DNA of 5,523 nucleotides, from positions 1 through 5,523 of the forward strand of contig CAZOHH010000115.1 of NCBI GenBank assembly GCA_964579735.1. Direction: 5' to 3'. The notes beneath the pieces were generated by a model. It ran no database searches and had not been told where the DNA came from. It saw nothing but the letters and a program-made list of their open reading frames with translations. Shown one piece after another: positions 1 through 5,459 of the stretch. Positions within the stretch are counted from its first letter, which is position 1. Every line of letters begins with the position of its first letter. This DNA is from CAILLO01 sp964579735. Lineage in GTDB: Bacteria; Bacillota; Clostridia; Saccharofermentanales; UBA5734. A program made the translations under genes and the position numbers.

Positions 1-726
1 AGTCGTCGCATGCTGGTCTCCAGCATCTCCCACGACCTGAAGACGCCCATGACCGCGATCCTCGGATATGTCGAAGGCCTGCGGGACGGGGTCGCGGATA
101 CGCCGGAGAAGCAGCGCAAGTACCTCGAGACCGTCCGCGTGAAGGCGGAGCTGGTCGACCGGATGATCGACGACCTCGTCTACTTCTCAAAACTCGAACT
201 CGACCAGGTGCCCTACGACTTCGAACTCACGGACCCGTCGGAATACGTGGCGTCCTGCATCGAGGAGAACCGCGAAGGGTTCCGGCGCGACCGCATGGCG
301 TTCACGCTGGAGGACAGGCTTCCGTCCGGCATCGAGCTCCGCATCGACCGGGGACGCATGAAGCGCGTCTTCCAGAACCTCTTCGAGAACGCGCGGAAAT
401 ACCGGAAGGGGGACTCCGGATCCATCACCGTCGTCTTGCGGGAATCGACCGACCGGGTGCTCGTCGAGGTCCGGGACGAGGGGGTCGGCATCCCGAAGGA
501 CAGCATGCCGTATATCTTCGACCGCTTCTACCGTGCGGACGGTTCGCGCGGCACGGTCGGGGGGAGCGGACTGGGGCTTTCGATCGCCCGGCAGATCGTC
601 GAGGACCACCAGGGCAGGATATGGGTCCGCAGCGAACAGGGCGAGGGCTCCACGTTCGTGGTCGCGCTGCCCCGTGCGGAGCGAGTCGAGCGGCCAACGG
701 ATACCAGGGAACGGGAGGGGAGCTGA
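1..726 (+). CDS. Sensor histidine kinase, C-terminal part (5' end outside the window)
   Basis: This is the transmitter half of a membrane sensor kinase that would autophosphorylate on histidine and pass the phosphate to the response regulator encoded next. The frame is open from base 1, so the sensor, membrane and probable HAMP parts lie upstream; the first in-frame ATG (position 10) is internal to the dimerisation helix and not a start. In the 241 visible residues, counted from base 1, the H-box SHDLKTP carries the phosphoacceptor His11 (codon 31-33). It is followed by the second HisKA helix, the N-box FQNLFENA (Asn130), the DEGVGIP ATP-lid motif (Asp159), the FDRFYR F-box and the GGSGLGL G2 box (188-193). 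All catalytic boxes are intact, so nothing suggests a pseudogene. The sequence reads most like Bacillota-type kinases (inference from memory). Gene order is kinase then regulator, with a one-base overlap. The stimulus cannot be told from this half. Confidence 0.96.
   Translation, partial: SRRMLVSSISHDLKTPMTAILGYVEGLRDGVADTPEKQRKYLETVRVKAELVDRMIDDLVYFSKLELDQVPYDFELTDPSEYVASCIEENREGFRRDRMAFTLEDRLPSGIELRIDRGRMKRVFQNLFENARKYRKGDSGSITVVLRESTDRVLVEVRDEGVGIPKDSMPYIFDRFYRADGSRGTVGGSGLGLSIARQIVEDHQGRIWVRSEQGEGSTFVVALPRAERVERPTDTREREGS
713..720 (+). promoter_or_regulatory. Ribosome binding site of the response regulator
   Basis: The purine run GGGAGGGG lies inside the last codons of the kinase, 5 bases before the ATG at 726 and 8 before the second ATG at 729. 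It supports a start here over the in-frame ATG at 621, which lies inside kinase coding sequence. It does not decide between the two adjacent ATGs. Confidence 0.7.
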
Positions 727-1433
727 TGATGGAGAATTCGCGCCGCGTGTTGGTCGTCGAGGACGACCCCGTCATCGCCGAACTCCTGAAGGACTATCTG
801 GAGGTCAGCGCCTTCGCCGTCGTCGTCTGCGCCGACGGTGCGAAGGGAATGGAAGTCGTCCGTGCCGGAGGGGTCGACCTGATCCTGCTGGACCTGATGC
901 TTCCCGGAATCGACGGCTATGAAGTGCTTCGCCTGGCGCGGGAAGTCACCGACATCCCGATCCTGGTCGTCTCGGCGCGCCGCGAGGATATCGACAAGAT
1001 ACGGGCTTTCGGACTGGGCGCCGACGACTTCATCGCGAAGCCGTTCAGTCCCGGCGAACTCGTCGCCCGCGTGAAGGCGAACCTGTCCAGAGTGGACCGG
1101 TTGAAACACCGATTCGCCGGTCGCGAGGAGGAGAAGACGCTCACCGTGCGCGGGCTTTCGGTGCAGACCGAAGCCCGGCGCGTCTCCGTGCACGGCCGGG
1201 AGATCGCCATGGCCCAGAAGGAATACGACCTGCTTCTTTTCCTTTTGCGCCACCCCGACCGCGTGTACAGCAAGGACGAACTGTTCGAGAAGGTCTGGGG
1301 GCTCGACGCCAACGGGGACACGTCCACTGTCACGGTGCACGTCGCCCGCATCCGCGACAAGATCGAGACTCGACCCGAGGATGCGCAGTACATCGAGACC
1401 GTCTGGGGCGCGGGGTACCGATTCCGGGCATAG
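726..1433 (+). CDS. OmpR/PhoB-family DNA-binding response regulator
   Basis: A 235-residue two-component transcription factor, the usual full length for the family. The receiver domain (about 5-120) has the acidic pair Asp13/Asp14, phosphoacceptor Asp56 in LLDLMLPGIDG, switch residue Ser83 and the conserved Lys105 in KPF. After a linker of about 20 residues, the C-terminal winged-helix domain (about 138-235) shows the family signatures: the QKEYDLL helix, YSKDELFEKVWG, the recognition helix TVTVHVARIRDKIE and the closing ETVWGAGYRFRA. The ATG at 726 shares one base with the kinase TGA, and the next codon is also ATG, so the start may be 726 or 729. It should be phosphorylated by the upstream kinase and bind direct repeats as a dimer (known for the family). 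Its target is unknown; a candidate site of the right geometry lies in the GH2/esterase intergenic region at 3296-3313 (inference). The gene ends 12 bases from the convergent GH2 gene. Confidence 0.97.
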   Translation: MMENSRRVLVVEDDPVIAELLKDYLEVSAFAVVVCADGAKGMEVVRAGGVDLILLDLMLPGIDGYEVLRLAREVTDIPILVVSARREDIDKIRAFGLGADDFIAKPFSPGELVARVKANLSRVDRLKHRFAGREEEKTLTVRGLSVQTEARRVSVHGREIAMAQKEYDLLLFLLRHPDRVYSKDELFEKVWGLDANGDTSTVTVHVARIRDKIETRPEDAQYIETVWGAGYRFRA

Positions 1434-1445
1434 AAAGTCCCCCGG

Positions 1446-3239
1446 TCATGCCTGCCGGAGGCTCCGGTGCGCTGCGGCGACCCGGTCGAAGTCCATCTTC
1501 TCCACTTCGCGGTCATAGGTCACATAGCCGTTGACCTCGATCTCGACATCGGTCGTCTGCGTATAGATGGCTGCGGACAGCCCTTCTGCGACCAGAGGTT
1601 TCACTTCCCGTTCCAGCAGGGCTTCATACGCGTCGGTCAGCGCCTCGCGCGACGTGAATTTCCGGTAGCCATAATCCGGTGCGGAATTCCAGGAGTGACC
1701 CTCTATCCGAAGGTTGTAGCCGCCGAATTCGGACAGGACCGCCGCGCGCTTCCGCTCCGACCGGATCCGCGGCACCGGCTTGAAGTAGACGTGCCGGCTC
1801 GCGAAGTCCCCTGCGCCCTGGTCGTACCAACCGCTGGCGTGGTCCACGGGCCGTGTCGGGTCGTACTCCCGCAGCCATTCCGCCGCCGCGCGGGCGTCGA
1901 ATTGGCCCCATCCCTCGTTGAAGGGCACCCATACCCCGATGCAGGGGAAGGTCTGGAGGTGGTCGATCATCTCCCGCAGTTCCCGGCGGTAGTCCTCGCG
2001 GGACGCGGGGTCCTGGCGCCCGGCGCCGCGGTAGTCGTGGTCGCGTCGGCGGGAACCGAACAGGATGTTCATCAGGGCGGTCGCGTCGCTCAAGCCCTTC
2101 GCGCCACTCGGCATGTCCTGCCACACGATCAGCCCACGGCGGTCGCACTCGGCATAATAGAGCGCCGGTTCGACCTTGATGTGCTTGCGCAGCATGTTGC
2201 ATCCCAGGCGCTGGATGAGCTCCAGATCGAAGACCATGGCCTCGGCGGACGGTGGCGTGTACAGCCCATCCGGCCAGTAGCCCTGATCGAGCGGCCCGAA
2301 CTGGAAGAGCGGCTGGCCATTGAGGCACAGGCGCGTGCGGCCTTGGGCGTCGTGCCCAAGTGCGAACGTGCGCAAGCCGAAATACCCCTCCACACGGTCC
2401 TCGCCCGCCTCTACGACCAAGTCGTAGAGGTGCGGTGAATCGGGACTCCAGAGCTTCGGCGAAGGGAGCTTCAGGAGGACATCCTCGACGTCATCCTCTG
2501 CGGTCTCCTGCGCGACGAGCTCGCCGGCATCGAAGGCACAGACGCGGATCCGCGATGTTCCGCCAGCCGGGAGACCCTTCCTGGGGGTTCCGACCCTGAG
2601 CACCTGGATGCGAACGGTGCCGGCTTCGGCATCGGGGGTGATCCGGAGGCCGGACACGTAGTCCTGCGGCACCGGCTCCAGCCAGACCGTCTGCCAGATA
2701 CCGGATATGGCCGTGTACCAGATGCCCTCGGGCTTCAGCACCTGCTTGCCCCGTGACTGCCAATGCGCGTCGGTCGGGTCGAAGACCACCACGACGAGCT
2801 CGTTCTCCCCCGGTTGCAGCGCATCCGTGACGTCGAAGGCGAAGGGAAGGTACCCACCCCGGTGCGAGCCGACGGTGCGGCCATTGACGCGCACTTCCGC
2901 CTCCCAGTCCACCGCGCCGAAGTGCAGGAGGACGCGCCTCCCGCTCCAGCCGTCCGGAATGCGGAACGTGCGCCGGTACCAGAGCCGCTGATCCGGCAGG
3001 AGGGTGCGTTGGACGCCCGAGAGGACCGATTCGACCGGGAAGGGGACGAGGATCCTACCTTCCGGCTCCGGCAGCGTGGACTGGTCCTTCGGGGCCATGG
3101 CGTAGTCCCAGAGCCCGTTGAGGTTCAACCAATCGGGCCGCACGAGCTGCGGACGAGGGTACTCCCGCCAGGCGTTGTCCGGGGTGACGTCCTTGCCCCA
3201 CTTGGTCATGAGTCCTGCGGTCTCCGTGCTGCTTTCCAT
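1446..3239 (-). CDS. Glycoside hydrolase family 2 enzyme (beta-galactosidase/glucuronidase-like), cytoplasmic
   Basis: A 597-residue retaining beta-glycosidase of the LacZ/GusA superfamily. The order is: N-terminal jelly-roll sugar-binding domain (about 34-190, with LNGLWDY, WYRRTF and GIWYTAISGIWQTVWLE), an immunoglobulin-like sandwich (about 195-295), then the TIM barrel (about 300-597). The acid/base is Glu442 in PFNEGWGQ and the nucleophile is Glu504 in LSEFGGY. The barrel also carries GCNMLRKHIKVEP (347-358), IVWQDMP (371-377) and YTQTTDVEIEVNGY (559-572). Both catalytic glutamates are present, so it should be active. The length is much shorter than LacZ, with no C-terminal beta-sandwich domains. 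No signal peptide or membrane segment is visible, so the substrate is probably an imported oligosaccharide. The exact sugar (galactoside, glucuronide or mannoside) cannot be read from motifs. The start at 3239 is chosen because GGAGGG sits 9 bases upstream; Met11 is the alternative. It is divergent from the SGNH esterase gene. Confidence 0.95.
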   Translation of the reverse strand: MESSTETAGLMTKWGKDVTPDNAWREYPRPQLVRPDWLNLNGLWDYAMAPKDQSTLPEPEGRILVPFPVESVLSGVQRTLLPDQRLWYRRTFRIPDGWSGRRVLLHFGAVDWEAEVRVNGRTVGSHRGGYLPFAFDVTDALQPGENELVVVVFDPTDAHWQSRGKQVLKPEGIWYTAISGIWQTVWLEPVPQDYVSGLRITPDAEAGTVRIQVLRVGTPRKGLPAGGTSRIRVCAFDAGELVAQETAEDDVEDVLLKLPSPKLWSPDSPHLYDLVVEAGEDRVEGYFGLRTFALGHDAQGRTRLCLNGQPLFQFGPLDQGYWPDGLYTPPSAEAMVFDLELIQRLGCNMLRKHIKVEPALYYAECDRRGLIVWQDMPSGAKGLSDATALMNILFGSRRRDHDYRGAGRQDPASREDYRRELREMIDHLQTFPCIGVWVPFNEGWGQFDARAAAEWLREYDPTRPVDHASGWYDQGAGDFASRHVYFKPVPRIRSERKRAAVLSEFGGYNLRIEGHSWNSAPDYGYRKFTSREALTDAYEALLEREVKPLVAEGLSAAIYTQTTDVEIEVNGYVTYDREVEKMDFDRVAAAHRSLRQA

Positions 3240-3248
3240 GATTGCATG

Positions 3249-3254
3249 CCCTCC
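3249..3254 (-). promoter_or_regulatory. Ribosome binding site of the GH2 gene
   Basis: On the minus strand this reads GGAGGG, 9 bases before the ATG at 3239. It supports that start over the internal Met11 codon. Confidence 0.65.
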
Positions 3255-3275
3255 AATGCCGCTTCTTTCCCAACA

Positions 3276-3290
3276 GGCCCATTATGGTCC
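3276..3290. promoter_or_regulatory. Imperfect 15-base dyad, candidate operator over the GH2 -10
   Basis: GGCCCATTATGGTCC is a near-palindrome with 7-base arms (6 of 7 pairs match) around a single central base. It covers the candidate -10 of the GH2 gene, where a bound repressor would block polymerase. No regulator gene of a dyad-binding family is present in the window, so the partner, if any, is unknown. A dyad of this size can arise by chance. Confidence 0.3.
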
Positions 3291-3309
3291 AACTCGAAGG
3301 GCAGGGGAA
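3281..3309 (-). promoter_or_regulatory. Candidate promoter of the GH2 gene
   Basis: On the minus strand a -10 box CATAAT (3281-3286, five of six consensus bases) is preceded after 17 bases by TTCCCC (3304-3309), which matches the -35 consensus at only three positions. The expected start of transcription is near 3274, giving a leader of about 35 bases that contains the GGAGGG ribosome site. A good -10 with a poor -35 is typical of activator-dependent promoters, which fits the direct repeat that overlaps this -35. Judged by eye only. Confidence 0.4.
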
Positions 3310-3313
3310 GGGC
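3296..3313. repeat. Tandem 7-base direct repeat with 11-base period, candidate OmpR/PhoB-type box
   Basis: GAAGGGC occurs exactly at 3296-3302 and again at 3307-3313, separated by AGGG. OmpR/PhoB-family regulators bind two 7-base half-sites spaced by 4 bases (the Pho box layout), commonly replacing or overlapping the -35. Here the repeat covers the weak -35 and spacer of the GH2 promoter candidate and abuts the -35 candidate of the divergent esterase gene. The identity stops exactly at the 7-mer on both sides. That the regulator at 726-1433 binds here is inference; a chance repeat in purine-rich sequence is the alternative. Confidence 0.4.
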
Positions 3314-3342
3314 TTGCCGTACGCCCCCATGAGTCATAGACT
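3314..3342 (+). promoter_or_regulatory. Candidate promoter of the SGNH esterase-lysozyme unit
   Basis: TTGCCG (3314-3319) and TAGACT (3337-3342) each match the sigma-70 consensus at four of six positions and are separated by 17 bases. Transcription would start near 3349, leaving a short leader that carries AGGAGG. The -35 begins immediately after the direct repeat at 3296-3313. Confidence 0.35.
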
Positions 3343-3355
3343 TGAGGGACGAAGC

Positions 3356-3361
3356 AGGAGG
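3356..3361 (+). promoter_or_regulatory. Ribosome binding site that fixes the esterase start
   Basis: A consensus AGGAGG stands 6 bases before the ATG at 3368. It decides for this start against in-frame ATGs further upstream (3242, 3284, 3329), which would add an unrelated N-terminal tail and would lie in the divergent promoter region. Confidence 0.85.
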
Positions 3362-3367
3362 TGCGAC

Positions 3368-4027
3368 ATGCTCTTCACGACGGGAACCAAGATTCTGTTC
3401 ATGGGCGACTCCATCACCGACGCCGGACGCACGCAACCGGTGGGTGAAGGACTCTTCGGCCCCTACGGCGCCGGCTGGGTCAACCAGGTCGCGGGACTTC
3501 TCGGGGAATCCTATCCCGAGCGCCGGCTGCGGCTGGTCAACATGGGCACGTCGGGACATACGGTCCGGGACCTCGCCGAACGCTGGGACCGCGACGTCTT
3601 CCAGCAGAAACCGGACTGGGTCGTCGTCATGATCGGCACCAACGACGTCTGGCGCCAGTTCGACCTGCCGCTCCAGCCCGAAATCCACGTGCTCGAGGCC
3701 GAATACCGGGCCACGCTGGACCGGTTGGTGTCCGAGACGCTGCCCCGGGTGCGAGGGATGGTCCTCCTGACTCCCTTCTATCTCGAGTCGAACCGCACCG
3801 ACGCCATGCGCGCCGCGATGGACCGCTACGGCGATATCGTGCGGGAGACCGCCGAACGCCACGGCACGCGCTTCGCCGACACGCAAGCCGCCATGGCTCC
3901 GCTGCTGGCGAACTACCACTCCTCCTACGTCTCCTGGGACCGCGTGCACCCCAGTGCGATCGGCCATATGGCCATCACCCGCGCCTTCCTCGACGCCGTC
4001 GAATTCCACTGGGGCGGCGAAGAGTGA
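3368..4027 (+). CDS. SGNH/GDSL-family esterase (probable carbohydrate or acyl esterase)
   Basis: A 219-residue single-domain SGNH hydrolase, which hydrolyses ester bonds (in related proteins often acetyl groups on sugars). Block I is FMGDSITDAGR with nucleophile Ser15, block II is NMGTSGHT (Gly60/Gly63), block III is IGTNDVWRQFD with oxyanion Asn92, and block V is DRVHPS with Asp191 and His194. All four S-G-N-H residues are present. The GTNDVWRQFD type resembles the subgroup related to rhamnogalacturonan acetylesterase (recognised from memory), whose members often lie near glycosidase genes, as here with GH2. There is no signal peptide, so it should be cytoplasmic. A consensus ribosome site fixes the start. 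The lysozyme gene follows after 10 bases, so the two are probably co-transcribed. Lipase, thioesterase or peptidoglycan esterase activity are alternatives; the last is disfavoured by lack of export. Confidence 0.94.
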   Translation: MLFTTGTKILFMGDSITDAGRTQPVGEGLFGPYGAGWVNQVAGLLGESYPERRLRLVNMGTSGHTVRDLAERWDRDVFQQKPDWVVVMIGTNDVWRQFDLPLQPEIHVLEAEYRATLDRLVSETLPRVRGMVLLTPFYLESNRTDAMRAAMDRYGDIVRETAERHGTRFADTQAAMAPLLANYHSSYVSWDRVHPSAIGHMAITRAFLDAVEFHWGGEE

Positions 4028-4037
4028 CACCCCGCTC

Positions 4038-4754
4038 ATGAAGCGAAGAACCCGTTGGTTCTTGATCATCCCCGCCGTCGTGCTCGCCGCGGCATCGGGC
4101 TTCGTTGCCCTCGTCTACTTCGGCATCCTCTGGCCGAACGACCTTTTCGCGGCAGCCTACCCTGTCCGCGGCATCGACGTCTCGAACCACCAGAAGACCG
4201 TGGATTGGGTGGCCGTCTCCCGCGAGTCGGGTACCGACTTCGCTTTTCTCAAGGCCACCGAGGGCGACGACTACCGCGACAGATACTTCGCAACGAACTG
4301 GAAGTCCGCAAGGGAGGCCGGAATTCTCCGCGGTGCCTACCACTTCTTCACGACGGGCAGCTCCGGTGCGGAGCAGGCGGCGAACTTCATCGCCGTCGTC
4401 CCCGTCGAACCGGGAAGCCTGCCGCCCGTCGTCGACATCGAGACCGGCGGCATCGCGCCGGAGGATTTCCGCCGTGAACTCCAGACCTACCTCGACCTCG
4501 TCGAGGCGAACTACGGGCAGAAACCGGTCCTGTACACCGTCTACGCCCTTTACGACGAATACCTGAAGGGCGGATTCGAGGAGTATCCCCTCTGGATCCG
4601 GGACATCGTCAAGCCTCCCGCACTGGCCGGAGTCGGGGACTGGCTGTTCTGGCAGTACGGGAACCGAGGCAAGGTCGAAGGCATCGCAGGCTACGTGGAC
4701 CGGAACGCCTTCGCCGGAACCCGGGCGGAACTCGAAGCCCTCTTGTCGAAGTAG
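4038..4754 (+). CDS. GH25 (Chalaropsis-type) lysozyme with N-terminal membrane anchor
   Basis: A 238-residue peptidoglycan muramidase. Residues 1-6 are basic (MKRRTR), followed by a hydrophobic segment at about 7-31 that should act as a signal anchor placing the enzyme outside the membrane. An AAA at 38-40 could alternatively be a signal peptidase site. The GH25 domain fills about 43-238: GIDVSNHQ with Asp47, FLKATEG (70-76), GAYHFF (99-104), the catalytic DxE in PVVDIETGG (Asp133, Glu135), then WQYGN and GYVDRNAF with Asp221. All active-site acids known for the family are visible. There are no SH3, LysM or choline-binding repeats and no phage genes nearby, so a cell-wall remodelling role fits better than an endolysin. 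The start is ten bases after the esterase stop; only a weak, distant GAAGAG (4019-4024) precedes it, suggesting translational coupling. It converges with the metallophosphoesterase gene. Confidence 0.94.
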   Translation: MKRRTRWFLIIPAVVLAAASGFVALVYFGILWPNDLFAAAYPVRGIDVSNHQKTVDWVAVSRESGTDFAFLKATEGDDYRDRYFATNWKSAREAGILRGAYHFFTTGSSGAEQAANFIAVVPVEPGSLPPVVDIETGGIAPEDFRRELQTYLDLVEANYGQKPVLYTVYALYDEYLKGGFEEYPLWIRDIVKPPALAGVGDWLFWQYGNRGKVEGIAGYVDRNAFAGTRAELEALLSK

Positions 4755-4766
4755 TACGAAGGACCT

Positions 4767-5447
4767 CTACCGCGTGCCGATCCGAACGACTTCGTCGAAG
4801 ACGGCTGTCTGCCGGCGCCACAGCACCCGGTCCTTGTGGACGTGGCCGAAGTACCAGGCGCCGTATTCCGTGGTCTTCTGCACCCAGTCGAGGAAGCACC
4901 CCAACTCGGCCTCGCGGGGGTCGTTCAACCCTCGAAGGGCCGTCGTCTCCTGGGGTGCGGTGTGCGTCAGGATGAAGTCGACCTTGTGCCCATGCGAAAG
5001 GAGATTCCGCCGTGCGGTCTCGTACTCCTCGGCGTTCGGCAGTTCTTCCGGCCACCAGGAACGACCCGGCGTCCTCCACGGCTTGTCCGGCGAATAGGCG
5101 CCGCCCATGGTGAAATACGTGCGGCCCTCGATCGTGAAGACCTGACCCCGCATGAGATGCAGCACGTTCGGAAGCACGCGGTGCACGCGGCCGCCGTTCC
5201 ACTCCTCCTTGGGGAAGGTGGCGAGACGGTCGAAGTTCTCATGGTTTCCGTCGACGAACAGGAAGGTCACGCGCATTCGGCCGAGCTTCTCCAACGCCGC
5301 GCGCTCCTTCTCTCCGCCGTTGAAGACGAAGCCGAAGTCCCCGAGCACGAGGATGAAGTCCTCGCGCAGGGCCTCGCCGCGCAGTTTACGACGGATGGCT
5401 TCGACGCGGGTGAGGTCGCCGTGGGTATCGCCTGCAAGAAATATCAT
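4767..5447 (-). CDS. Calcineurin-like metallophosphoesterase
   Basis: A 226-residue two-metal phosphoesterase. The metal-binding motifs are complete and in order: GDTHGD (Asp7, His9), GDFGF (Asp37), GNHE (Asn68, His69), THTAP (His162) and GHVH (His202, His204). Between GNHE and THTAP it carries WNGG (83-86), GGAYSPDK (115-122) and WWPEE (131-135). These mark a compact subfamily that I recognise from Gram-positive genomes and phages, usually annotated only as metallophosphoesterase, with no settled substrate. No export signal is visible. The start is forced: an in-frame TAG lies at 5457-5459, no other start codon lies between, and the next Met is beyond the first metal motif. The only purine-rich run before the ATG ends one base away, too close for normal use, so a leaderless mRNA is plausible. 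Phosphoprotein, nucleotide or nucleic acid substrates are all possible. Confidence 0.94.
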   Translation of the reverse strand: MIFLAGDTHGDLTRVEAIRRKLRGEALREDFILVLGDFGFVFNGGEKERAALEKLGRMRVTFLFVDGNHENFDRLATFPKEEWNGGRVHRVLPNVLHLMRGQVFTIEGRTYFTMGGAYSPDKPWRTPGRSWWPEELPNAEEYETARRNLLSHGHKVDFILTHTAPQETTALRGLNDPREAELGCFLDWVQKTTEYGAWYFGHVHKDRVLWRRQTAVFDEVVRIGTR

Positions 5448-5453
5448 GCTCCC

Positions 5454-5459
5454 ATTCTA
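5454..5459 (-). promoter_or_regulatory. Candidate -10 box of the metallophosphoesterase gene (leaderless layout)
   Basis: On the minus strand TAGAAT matches the -10 consensus at five of six positions and ends 6 bases before the ATG at 5447, so that the A of the ATG falls at the expected transcription start. I see no good -35 at 16-18 bases upstream. This spacing is the known pattern of leaderless genes in Actinomycetota and Deinococcota. The remaining upstream bases to the window end (5460-5523) show no further gene. Confidence 0.4.

Noticed and set aside
528..1340. Minus-strand open frame of 270 codons opposite the kinase and regulator
   Set aside because: Its composition is what the reverse complement of the regulator gives, and it has no motif of its own.
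1455..1467. CCGGAGGCTCCGG inverted repeat near the GH2 stop codon, as a possible bidirectional terminator
   Set aside because: A stem of five pairs with a three-base loop, inside coding sequence and without a T-tract on either side; too weak to call a terminator.
1467..2438. Long forward open frame (323 codons) antisense to the GH2 gene
   Set aside because: It shows no family motifs and lies wholly opposite a gene with complete GH2 catalytic motifs. Long antisense frames are expected in G+C-rich coding DNA.
3242..3367. N-terminal extension of the SGNH esterase starting at the first in-frame ATG (3242)
   Set aside because: The extension would lie across the divergent promoter and has no conserved residues, while a consensus AGGAGG stands 6 bases before the ATG at 3368, twelve codons ahead of the GDS motif.
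3206..4069. Minus-strand open frame of 287 codons opposite the SGNH esterase, running through the divergent promoter region
   Set aside because: No recognisable domain; it is antisense to an intact SGNH hydrolase and overlaps the start of the GH2 gene in another frame. Treated as a shadow.
4038..4754. GH25 lysozyme as a prophage endolysin
   Set aside because: No holin, tail or other phage gene is nearby, there is no wall-binding repeat domain, and it has its own membrane anchor in an operon-like pair with an esterase.
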